Positions 1 through 6,941 of a stretch of 11,001 nucleotides of DNA are shown one piece after another. The notes below the pieces were generated by a model. The model was given only the letters and a program-made list of their open reading frames with translations. It had not been told where the DNA came from and searched no databases. The position numbers and the translations under genes are program-made. Origin of the DNA: Elusimicrobiota bacterium (GTDB taxonomy: Bacteria > Elusimicrobiota > Elusimicrobia > UBA1565 > UBA9628); assembly GCA_028717525.1 (NCBI GenBank), contig JAQUNT010000031.1, forward strand, positions 1-11,001, read 5' to 3'. The stretch's first letter is position 1. Every line of letters starts with the position of its first letter.

Positions 1-424
1 AGTCGAGAAGATGATCCTCCTGCAGATGATCGACAAGGCCTGGAAGGGCCACCTCTACGTCCTCGACCACCTCAAGAAGTCCATCGGCCTGCGCGCCTAC
101 GGGCAGAAGGACCCCAAGATCGAGTACCAGAAGGAATCCTTCGCTCTGTTCGAGGTCATGCTGGGCCGCATCCGCGAGAGCGCCGTGGAGTACGTGTTCA
201 AGGTCCAGGCCCCGCGCCTGCCGCCGCCTCCGCCGGCGGCGCGCGAGGTCCGCGAGGCTGAGCCCCAGCCCGCCGCGGCCGGAGGACGGCCCGCGGGGCC
301 CCAGGCCAAGACATCCATCCTCCAGAAGCCCGGGGGCGGTCCCCGGGAGATCGCGAAGATCGGCCGCAACGACCCCTGCTACTGCGGGTCCGGCAAGAAA
401 TTCAAGAAATGCCACGGAGCCTGA
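1..424 (+). CDS. secA: Protein translocase subunit SecA, C-terminal fragment
   Basis: This is the 3' end of the ATPase motor that drives preproteins through SecYEG; the 5' part lies outside the window, and the frame is open from base 2. The visible ~140 residues contain the end of the helical scaffold/wing region, with typical SecA motifs such as [23 protein letters not shown] and [15 protein letters not shown] low-complexity linker rich in Pro, Ala and Gly follows. The protein ends in a SEC-C zinc motif, [17 protein letters not shown], with the C-x-C-x8-C-H ligands complete; in known SecA proteins this tail binds zinc and SecB or ribosomes. The stop is TGA, one of only two TGA stops in the window. 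The next gene begins 5 nt downstream, so co-transcription is likely. Identity is secure. Confidence 0.97.
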   Translation, partial: VEKMILLQMIDKAWKGHLYVLDHLKKSIGLRAYGQKDPKIEYQKESFALFEVMLGRIRESAVEYVFKVQAPRLPPPPPAAREVREAEPQPAAAGGRPAGPQAKTSILQKPGGGPREIAKIGRNDPCYCGSGKKFKKCHGA

Positions 425-429
425 CGACC

Positions 430-1965
430 ATGAAGACGCCGCCGCTGACGACGCTCTGCGCCTTGATCCTCGCCTGCGCCGGCCGCGCCTTCGGCCAAGT
501 GCCCATGGTCCCCATGGCGTTGTCCACGGCCACGGCCACGCCGGAGCAGATCCAGCTCTCCAAGCTCACCACCGAGAACCTGATCTTCGATCAGGAGACC
601 AAGCGGCGCCTGCGGAAGCTCAACGAAGAGAAAGAGGGGCTGCGCGTGCAGTACGAGCTCTTCATCCAGAAACAGAAGCTCAAGAACTCCGAGCTCGAGG
701 TGGAGCTCGACCGCCTGAGCAACGCCAACAAGCTCTCCGTGCAGAAGCGCCAGCAGGACCTCGACGCGGTGCAGGCCGAGGTGGACAAGACCTCGGCGCA
801 GAACCAGCTGGCCAAGGAGAGGCTCAAGGCCGGCCTCGCCCCGCTCGATGCCGAGTCCGATAAGCTGGCCGCGCAGGGCCGGCTCGACGACGAGCGGCTC
901 AAGGCCGAGACCGCCAAGTCCTCGGCGGAACTGCGCAAGCTGGGCCTGGAGAACGGCCTGGCCTCCGAGCGCGCCAAGCGCGACCAGCTCGCCCTGGCCC
1001 AGCAGTTGGACCGCCTCAAGCTCGAGAACGACCTCAAGGCCGAGCGGGAGCGCGCGGTCGTCATGGCCGACGACAAGGAGAAGCGCGCCATCGACCTGGC
1101 CCTCAAGCGCATGGACCTCGAGGAGCGCAAGATCAAGCTCGAACTGCTGGCCTCGGACAGCCGCCAGAACCGCCTCAAGAGCGAGCTCGAGCTGCGCGAT
1201 AAGAAGTGGGAGTGGAAGAAGGAAGCCAATACCGAGCCGGTCTACGCGGTCGAGCCCTTTCGCAACGGGCGCCTGGTCATCAGCGACCGGCGCGTCCCGC
1301 TCAACGGGCCTATCTACACCGGGGTGGCGACCTTCGTGACCGAGCGCATCCACTACTTCAACAACATCTCCAGCGCCCCCATCTTCATCGTCATCGACCG
1401 CTGCCCGGGCGGCTCGGTCATGGAGGGCTACCGCATTCTCAAGGCCATGCAGGCCAGCAAGGCTCCGGTCTACGTGGTGGTCAAGTCCTTCGCCGCCAGC
1501 ATGGCCGCGGTCATCACGACCCTGGCCGACAAGTCGTACGTCTACCCCAACGCCGTCATCCTGCACCATCAGATGTCCACCGTCAACTGGGGCAACATGA
1601 CCCAGCTCAAGGAGCAGTTGGAACTGGCCCGCGAGTGGGAGAAGCGCCTGGACGTGCCCGTGGCCAAGAAGATGGGCATCTCCCTGGAGGAGTTCCGCAA
1701 GAAGATGTACGAGAAGAACTCCGACGGCGACTGGGAGGAGTTCGGCGACAAGGCCGTGGGCTACCACTGGGCCGGCAGCGTGGTGCACGAGATCGAGGAG
1801 ACGGGCTTCATCAAGAACCCGGACTTCGTCGAGGCCAAGCCCGCCAAGCCCCCCTTCTGGCTCGACGAGAAAACGGATGAGAAGGGACAGCGCTACGTGT
1901 CGCTGCCGCGGCTGGACCCCTTCGATTTCTACTTCATCTACAACCCGGACCGGTACTACCGCTAG
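430..1965 (+). CDS. Exported ClpP-like serine protease with N-terminal coiled coil
   Basis: A 511-residue protein in three parts. Residues 1-22 form a signal peptide (MKTPP, then a hydrophobic stretch, then AFG before Q23). Cys16 follows I-L-A, a weak lipobox, so a lipoprotein is possible but less likely than signal peptidase I cleavage. Residues ~40-265 are highly charged and heptad-like, almost certainly a long coiled coil. Residues ~275-460 have the ClpP/crotonase fold: the oxyanion-type motif DRCPGGSV (323-330), nucleophile Ser357 in SFAASMAA, His380 in ILHHQM and Asp434 in SDGDWEE, each aligning by eye with E. coli ClpP Ser/His/Asp. The triad is Ser-His-Asp rather than the Ser-Lys dyad of SppA. 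A tail of about 50 residues follows, rich in aromatic residues at the end. The start at 430 was chosen over the in-frame ATG at 409 because it gives a clean signal peptide and does not overlap secA. No ATPase partner is adjacent. Substrate and partner are unknown; envelope proteolysis is inferred. Confidence 0.85.
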   Translation: MKTPPLTTLCALILACAGRAFGQVPMVPMALSTATATPEQIQLSKLTTENLIFDQETKRRLRKLNEEKEGLRVQYELFIQKQKLKNSELEVELDRLSNANKLSVQKRQQDLDAVQAEVDKTSAQNQLAKERLKAGLAPLDAESDKLAAQGRLDDERLKAETAKSSAELRKLGLENGLASERAKRDQLALAQQLDRLKLENDLKAERERAVVMADDKEKRAIDLALKRMDLEERKIKLELLASDSRQNRLKSELELRDKKWEWKKEANTEPVYAVEPFRNGRLVISDRRVPLNGPIYTGVATFVTERIHYFNNISSAPIFIVIDRCPGGSVMEGYRILKAMQASKAPVYVVVKSFAASMAAVITTLADKSYVYPNAVILHHQMSTVNWGNMTQLKEQLELAREWEKRLDVPVAKKMGISLEEFRKKMYEKNSDGDWEEFGDKAVGYHWAGSVVHEIEETGFIKNPDFVEAKPAKPPFWLDEKTDEKGQRYVSLPRLDPFDFYFIYNPDRYYR

Positions 1966-1967
1966 TC

Positions 1968-3494
1968 GTGGCTTCCGGGATGCTCGCCGCCCTGCTCTGC
2001 GGGGCGGCCACAGGCCTGGCCCTGCCCCGCCCCGGCCTCTGCCTGCTGGCCTGGTTCTCCTTGGCCCCGCTTTTCTGGCTCTGGCGGGGCAGCCGGGACT
2101 GGCGCGCCGCCGCGCTCATCGGCTGGGCCGCGGGCTTCGGCTACCACGGCCTGGTCCTCTACTGGGTCTACAGCACCTGCCGCTTCGCCGGGCTGCCGGT
2201 CCTGGTCGGGCTCGCCGCCTGGGCGGTTTTGGCCGCCTTCCTGGCCCTCAATTGGGGCCTGATCGGGGCTCTGGGCCGGCGCTTCGCGGAGGGCCGGCCC
2301 GCCGTCTGGCGGCCCTGGGCCTGGGCCGCGCTCTGGACCGCGGTCACCTTCTTCTGCGAGCGCTGGACGCCCCGATTGTGCACGGACCTCCTGGAGTACA
2401 CCCAGGGGCGCCACTTGGCTCTGCTGCAGGTCTCCAGCCTGGCCGGCCCGCATTTCCTGGGTTTCCTGATCGTGGCCGCCAACGCGGCCCTGGAGCAGGC
2501 CTGGGCCGAGTCCGGGGGGCGGCCGCGCCACGCGGCGACCGCGCCCAACCTGGCCGCGGTACTGGCCTTGCTCGCCTGGTCCTGGGGCTACGGCGTCTTC
2601 GCGCTGACCCAACGCGGCTCGGTCGAGCCCGGGCCGGCGGCGCGCGTGGAGCTGCTGCAGCCAGCCGTGGACCAGTACGAGAAGTTCGACGCCGCGCACG
2701 CGACCGCCATCCTGGCCAACTTCGACGAGCTGCTCGCAGCCCCCAGGGCCGCCGCCCCGATCCTGGTGGTCTGGCCGGAGACCTGCCTGCCCTACGTGGT
2801 GGCGGGCAAGGGCCTGCTGGAGCCCGCGGCCTGGGGCCGCAGGTTGGGCGCCTGGCAGATCGTGGGCGCGGTGTCCCAGCAGGGCGCGGACATGCGCAAC
2901 TCGGCCTTCTTGCTGGACCCCGCGGGCCAAGCGGCGGGGGTCTACCACAAGCGCCAGCTCGTGCCTTTCGGGGAGTTCCAGCCCTTCCCCTTCCTGGGCC
3001 GGTTCGTCGGCATCCTCGACCAGCTCGGGGGGCTGACCGCCGGAGCGGCCGAGCAGCCCTTCTTCGACACCCCCTTGGGGCGGATCGCGGGCAGCATCTG
3101 CTACGAGGCCATGTTCCCGCGCCTGGCGCGGGCCGACGCGGCGCGCGGCGCCCGCCTCCTGGTCAACGTGACCAACGACGGCTGGTACAAGGACACCTGG
3201 GCTCCCGACCAGCACTTCGCGGCGAACATGTGCCGCGCCATCGAGGACCGGGTCACGGTCCTGCGCAGCGGCAACACCGGCATCTCGGGCGTCATCGACC
3301 CGTGGGGCGTGGTGACGGCCCGGCTGGACCTCAACGCGCGCGGCCGCCTCGAGGCCGCGGTGCCCCTGGGAGACCCTTTCCCGAGCCGGTCCTTCTACGC
3401 CCGCCAAGGAGACTGGTTCGGGGCCCTGTGCCTGCTGGCCGGCGCGGGCCTGATCGCCATCGGCCTGAGGCCGGGGCCCGGGCGAATTTCATAG
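1968..3494 (+). CDS. lnt: Apolipoprotein N-acyltransferase
   Basis: Lnt transfers an acyl chain from phospholipid to the N-terminal cysteine of lipoproteins, the last step of lipoprotein maturation, in the inner membrane facing the periplasm. The 508-residue protein has about seven hydrophobic helices in residues 1-212, a nitrilase-like catalytic domain from ~225 to 470, and a closing helix at ~484-501, the usual Lnt layout and length. The catalytic triad is intact: Glu271 in WPETCLPY, Lys328 in YHKRQLVPFGEF and Cys378 in GSICYEAMFP; Glu336 of the PFGEF loop, also essential in E. coli, is present. The assigned start is GTG at 1968, two bases after the preceding stop; an in-frame ATG at 1980 is an alternative. 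The tight spacing implies translational coupling to the protease gene. The gene implies a Gram-negative envelope. Confidence 0.96.
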   Translation: MASGMLAALLCGAATGLALPRPGLCLLAWFSLAPLFWLWRGSRDWRAAALIGWAAGFGYHGLVLYWVYSTCRFAGLPVLVGLAAWAVLAAFLALNWGLIGALGRRFAEGRPAVWRPWAWAALWTAVTFFCERWTPRLCTDLLEYTQGRHLALLQVSSLAGPHFLGFLIVAANAALEQAWAESGGRPRHAATAPNLAAVLALLAWSWGYGVFALTQRGSVEPGPAARVELLQPAVDQYEKFDAAHATAILANFDELLAAPRAAAPILVVWPETCLPYVVAGKGLLEPAAWGRRLGAWQIVGAVSQQGADMRNSAFLLDPAGQAAGVYHKRQLVPFGEFQPFPFLGRFVGILDQLGGLTAGAAEQPFFDTPLGRIAGSICYEAMFPRLARADAARGARLLVNVTNDGWYKDTWAPDQHFAANMCRAIEDRVTVLRSGNTGISGVIDPWGVVTARLDLNARGRLEAAVPLGDPFPSRSFYARQGDWFGALCLLAGAGLIAIGLRPGPGRIS

Positions 3495-3503
3495 AATAGG
3501 CTC

Positions 3504-4646
3504 ATGGACCCCGTTTTCGAGGAGACCGCGAGGAAGCTGGAGGCCGCGGCCGGCAGCCTGGGCCAGGTCGCCAAGCTGCTCGATCTGCCCAAGCTGCGCC
3601 GGCAGGTGGCCGAGCGCGAGACCGAGGCTGCCGGGCCCGCCTTCTGGCAGGACTCCAGCCTGGCCAAGAAGAAGTCCAAGGAGCTCGATGGCCTCAAGAA
3701 GAAGCTGGCCGGCTACGAGAAGGCCGACCGGGCCCTGGGCGACCTGCGCGCCCACCTGGACCTGGCCAAGGAGGCCGAGGATGCGGGCGAGCTCAAGGAG
3801 GTCGAGAAAGGGCTGGAGGCGGCGCGGCGCCTGCTGCAGGACATGGACGCGCGCCTCAAGCTCTCCGGCGAGTTCGACCAGGACGACGCCATCGTCAGCC
3901 TGCACGCGGGCGCCGGCGGCACCGAGGCCTGCGACTGGGCCGAGATGCTCCTGCGCATGTACACGCGCTGGGCCGAGGCCCGGGGCCTGGAGTTCGCCAT
4001 CACGGACATCCTCAAGGGGGAGGGCGCCGGGGTCAAGTCCGTCACCGCCTTCGTGCGGGGGGAGTGCGCCTACGGCTACCTCAAGAGCGAGATGGGCGTG
4101 CACCGCCTGGTGCGCATCTCCCCCTTCGACGCCAACAAGCGGCGCCACACCTCCTTCGCATCAATGGACGTCCTGCCGGACATCGAGCAGGACATCGACA
4201 TCCAGGTCCCGGACTCGGACATCAAGCTCGACACCTTCCGGGCCGGCGGCCACGGCGGCCAGAACGTCAACAAGGTGGAGACCGCGGTGCGCATCACCCA
4301 CATCCCCACCGGCATCGTGGTGGGCTGCCAGGTCGAGCGCAGCCAGCTGCAGAACCGCCTCAACGCCATGAAGCTGCTCAAGGCCAAGCTCTATCAGATC
4401 GAGCTGGACAAGAAGCGCTCCTCCATGGAGAAGCACTACGACAACATGGGCGACATCGCCTGGGGCCACCAGATCCGCTCCTACGTGTTCATGCCCTACC
4501 AGATGGTCAAGGACCTGCGCACCGGCCACCAGACCTCCCAGATCCAGGGGGTCATGGACGGGGACCTCGACCCCTTCATCCAGGCCTACCTGGCCTGGCA
4601 GGCGGCCGGCTGCCCGCCCCGGGTCAAGGACTCCCAGGACGAGTAG
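3504..4646 (+). CDS. prfB: Peptide chain release factor 2 (RF2), without programmed frameshift
   Basis: RF2 recognises UGA and UAA stop codons and triggers release of the finished peptide. The 380-residue protein carries the RF2-specific recognition tripeptide SPF (206-208, in [16 protein letters not shown]) and the catalytic GGQ (251-253, in [11 protein letters not shown]), at nearly the same positions as in E. coli. Many bacterial prfB genes have an in-frame UGA near codon 26 that is bypassed by +1 frameshifting. Here the homologous stretch, KLLDLP (residues 24-29), is read in a single frame with CTC GAT and no stop, so that autoregulation is absent. The C-terminus extends about 13 residues past the usual end ([13 protein letters not shown]). 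The gene itself ends in TAG, an RF1 codon. It starts 9 nt after lnt with only a weak purine-rich stretch (AGAATAGG) as ribosome binding site. A candidate hairpin begins directly after the stop. Confidence 0.97.
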   Translation: MDPVFEETARKLEAAAGSLGQVAKLLDLPKLRRQVAERETEAAGPAFWQDSSLAKKKSKELDGLKKKLAGYEKADRALGDLRAHLDLAKEAEDAGELKEVEKGLEAARRLLQDMDARLKLSGEFDQDDAIVSLHAGAGGTEACDWAEMLLRMYTRWAEARGLEFAITDILKGEGAGVKSVTAFVRGECAYGYLKSEMGVHRLVRISPFDANKRRHTSFASMDVLPDIEQDIDIQVPDSDIKLDTFRAGGHGGQNVNKVETAVRITHIPTGIVVGCQVERSQLQNRLNAMKLLKAKLYQIELDKKRSSMEKHYDNMGDIAWGHQIRSYVFMPYQMVKDLRTGHQTSQIQGVMDGDLDPFIQAYLAWQAAGCPPRVKDSQDE

Positions 4647-4670
4647 CCCGGAAGGCTTGACAATTCCGGG
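4647..4670 (+). repeat. Inverted repeat enclosing the -35 element
   Basis: CCCGGAA (4647-4653) and TTCCGGG (4664-4670) form a perfect 7-bp inverted repeat around a 10-nt loop. It begins at the base right after the prfB stop. No T-run follows, so it is at best a weak or factor-assisted terminator. Its loop contains the TTGACA -35 box of the downstream promoter. It could alternatively be an operator or chance. Confidence 0.4.
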
Positions 4671-4685
4671 AACTGGACCTACACT
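4657..4685 (+). promoter_or_regulatory. Sigma70-type promoter for the 715-residue exported protein
   Basis: A perfect -35 box TTGACA (4657-4662) is followed after exactly 17 bp by TACACT (4680-4685), a 4-of-6 match to TATAAT. Such a pair stands out in this GC-rich sequence. Transcription would begin near 4692 and leave a leader of roughly 92 nt before the ATG at 4784. It marks a break from the secA-prfB unit upstream. Confidence 0.7.
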
Positions 4686-4691
4686 TCCTAC

Positions 4692-4783
4692 ATAGGCCGA
4701 CCCCAGACGCACCCCGAGGCCTTGTCTTGGCGCGTCGGCTCCTGCCTCGGGCTTGAGCCGGCGTCGTGTTTTTTGGAGGCTTT
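4692..4783 (+). promoter_or_regulatory. Structured 5' leader with two competing stems and SD
   Basis: The putative leader holds CCCGAGGC (4713-4720) pairing perfectly with GCCTCGGG (4744-4751). A second stem, CGTCGGCT (4733-4740) with AGCCGGCG (4756-4763, one G-T wobble), uses bases inside the loop and past the first stem. The two interleave and cannot easily form together as ordinary nested hairpins. The second stem is followed after five bases by six Ts (4769-4774), then a strong Shine-Dalgarno GGAGG (4775-4779) four bases before the ATG. This resembles an attenuator or translational switch, but no known riboswitch class is recognised and no leader peptide is evident. Confidence 0.4.
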
Positions 4784-6931
4784 ATGAAACGCATCGCCCT
4801 GGTCCTGGCCGCGCTGTCGCTATCGACTCCCCTCTGGGCGGAACCGCCCTCCCGGTGCCCCGGTCTGGGCAGCGCCGCGGTCTCCGACCTGGGCCAGTGG
4901 GCCAACGTAAAGGTGTGCGACCATGCGGTGTGGGCCCTCATCTACTACAGCAACCCGCGCAACGGAGCCGCCAAGAGCGCGTATCTGGCCGCCAAGGAGG
5001 CGGATAAGAAGAAGCTCCTCGCCGATGCCGCAGCCGCGCTCGGCAAGGTGGACGCCAAGATGGAGGCGGCGCTCAGCAGCGGGGAGGCGGTCCTCTCCAC
5101 GGCCGCGGCCCTGGGCGTGATCACCAAGGTCGAGAACCAGCCCTTGGCCGTGCATGTCCCGGCGGCGCAGGATAAGGACAGCGCCGTGCTCAAGGCGCAG
5201 AAGCTTTCCATAGCCACCTTCGCAGCCGGGGAGTCCAAGCCCGACAAGCTCGACCCAGCGCAGGGGGCGTTGATGCTCGGCCACCTGCTCAGCGACGGCA
5301 AGGGCAAGGCCGTGGCTCCGGGCCAGATGGTCGTGGACTACCACAATGCCTTGGTGGCCCTGAACAACCAGATCTCCCAGCTGATCCAATACAAGCTGTT
5401 CAAGGATCTGAAGAAGAACCTGAGGCTGGCGGAGACCCCGGCCAAGACCCCCGCCAAGGCGGTCAACCCGAGCCTGATCGAATCCCTGAGCGGAGCGCTC
5501 GCCGGCAAGCCGGAGCCTGCCGACGACATGCTCAAGGCCCTGCAGAACATCTCCGACATGGACATGGACAAGCCCGACAACCAGAAGGACCTGTCCAAGC
5601 GGCCGATCCTGAGCTTCCTGGACCCGATCATGCGCAACGCCCTGCGCGTGCAGACCGCCCAGGTGCTGAAGTCCTTCGCGCGGGCGCAGGCTTCCCTGAA
5701 GGGCAAGAGCGTCAAGGAGACCGTGGGCGGGCTCGAGACGCAGGCCAAGGACCGCAAGGCGGAGCAGGCGCGGCAGGCCAAGCTCACCGCCAACGCCAAC
5801 ATCCTGGCCGGCAAGATGGCCGCGGTGCTCAACGAGCAGCGGGCGAAGGAGAACCTGCCCGACGCCCAGGGCCAGGTCACGGTGACGGCCCAGGCCGGCC
5901 CCAAGGAGACGGTCTTCACCGCGACGGACCAGCGCGGGGTCAGCGCGAAGCTCAAGACGCTCCCCAACACGGACATCGACAAGGTCACGGAGCAGAACGC
6001 TCCGGGCAAGGCGGCCGAGCTGGTCGGCACCAAGGAGGCCCAAGCCATCCTGAACGGGGACTTCCGCGCCGCCCGCGCGGCGGCGCTCAAGGAGGCCCTG
6101 ACCCCGGAGATGGCGCCGGGCGCGGACGGCAAGGTCCCGGCCCCGGACCTGCCCAGCAAGGGCGTGCTCGGCCCCGGTGGCATGCTGGGCGGGACGCCCG
6201 GCTGCAAGGCGGGCGGCGGGGATTCCTTGGCCGACTATAAGAAGCGCCTGGGCGAGGACGCCAAGGAGAAGAGCGCGCAGAACAGCGCCGCGCGCCAGAA
6301 GCTGGAGAAGGGATACGACAAGAAGTACCAGAAGATCATGTCGGACTGGAAAAAGGAATCCGCGGCGATCACCGACAACCGCGTGATGACCCCGGACGAG
6401 AAGACCGCGGCGCAGAAGCGGGTGGATGCCAAGAGGGACGAGTCCCTGGCCGCTTTGGACAAGCCCTTCCCAGGGGATATCCAGGCCGTGGAGCAGGCCG
6501 CCACGGACAATCAGGTCGCCAACTACGCGGCGCAGATGCGGGCCGAGCGCCTGCTGCGCGGCCAGGCCACGCAGAGGGTGGAGGCCATCCGCGACTCCTG
6601 GGAGAAGGACGTGAGCGCGGCCAAGAAGAACGTGCCCGGGGAATTCGCCCAGTACCTGACCCCGGAGCTGGTCAAGGCCTACTTCACCGAGCAGTGGTCC
6701 GGGGGCGGCGCCTACTACGACGCCAACATGAACGCCTGCGTCGGCCAGGTCAAGTTCAGCAACCCCGCCTCGGTCGACGTGTTCGTGGGCAAGCACCTGG
6801 CCGGTTGGTGCCAGGACCGGGCGGCGAAGAACTCCGCGCAGGCGACCAAGCCCGCGACCTCGGAGGATCTGAGCCGTGCGGCCGAACTGCGGCGGCAGGA
6901 GCTGCTGAAGAAGGCTGCGCAGCCCAAGTAA
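4784..6931 (+). CDS. Exported protein of unknown function, 715 residues
   Basis: I do not recognise this protein. Residues 1-19 form a signal peptide (MKR, hydrophobic core, PLWA before E20). The mature part is mostly charged, Ala/Lys/Glu-rich and probably helical, with a Pro/Ala-rich spacer at ~216-228, a segment with beta-like character at ~362-400, a Gly/Pro-rich hinge at ~444-480 (PGGMLGGTPGC), and long charged helices from ~482 to 615. Five cysteines (25, 45, 474, 652, 676) would allow disulphides after export. The C-terminal region (~618-680) is the least repetitive and may be a small folded domain. The start at ATG 4784 is set by the GGAGG site and signal peptide; an in-frame GTG at 4766 lies before the SD. 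A dedicated promoter precedes it, and the RDD-family gene begins 10 nt after its TAA stop, so the two are probably co-transcribed. Confidence 0.85.
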   Translation: MKRIALVLAALSLSTPLWAEPPSRCPGLGSAAVSDLGQWANVKVCDHAVWALIYYSNPRNGAAKSAYLAAKEADKKKLLADAAAALGKVDAKMEAALSSGEAVLSTAAALGVITKVENQPLAVHVPAAQDKDSAVLKAQKLSIATFAAGESKPDKLDPAQGALMLGHLLSDGKGKAVAPGQMVVDYHNALVALNNQISQLIQYKLFKDLKKNLRLAETPAKTPAKAVNPSLIESLSGALAGKPEPADDMLKALQNISDMDMDKPDNQKDLSKRPILSFLDPIMRNALRVQTAQVLKSFARAQASLKGKSVKETVGGLETQAKDRKAEQARQAKLTANANILAGKMAAVLNEQRAKENLPDAQGQVTVTAQAGPKETVFTATDQRGVSAKLKTLPNTDIDKVTEQNAPGKAAELVGTKEAQAILNGDFRAARAAALKEALTPEMAPGADGKVPAPDLPSKGVLGPGGMLGGTPGCKAGGGDSLADYKKRLGEDAKEKSAQNSAARQKLEKGYDKKYQKIMSDWKKESAAITDNRVMTPDEKTAAQKRVDAKRDESLAALDKPFPGDIQAVEQAATDNQVANYAAQMRAERLLRGQATQRVEAIRDSWEKDVSAAKKNVPGEFAQYLTPELVKAYFTEQWSGGGAYYDANMNACVGQVKFSNPASVDVFVGKHLAGWCQDRAAKNSAQATKPATSEDLSRAAELRRQELLKKAAQPK

Positions 6932-6941
6932 GGCGGCGGCG

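Noticed and set aside
409..429. Upstream ATG start for the ClpP-like protease
   Set aside because: It adds seven residues (MPRSLTT) before the signal peptide and overlaps secA. The ATG at 430 gives a standard n-region.
379..1788. 469-codon minus-strand ORF opposite the ClpP-like protease gene
   Set aside because: Low-complexity Leu/Gly/His/Val shadow; the plus strand encodes a recognisable catalytic domain.
1962..3407. 481-codon minus-strand ORF opposite lnt
   Set aside because: Shadow of lnt, whose membrane helices and catalytic triad are all on the plus strand.
3560..3600. Programmed +1 frameshift site in prfB
   Set aside because: No in-frame TGA or slippery CTT TGA C context is present; the whole protein reads in one frame.
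4766..4783. GTG start for the 715-residue protein
   Set aside because: It lies upstream of the GGAGG site that serves the ATG at 4784, and would put MFFGGF before the signal peptide.
4820..6796. 658-codon minus-strand ORF opposite the 715-residue protein
   Set aside because: Its translation is Leu/Gly/Arg/His-rich and repetitive, as expected for the antisense of a GC-rich gene. The plus strand has a promoter, SD and signal peptide.
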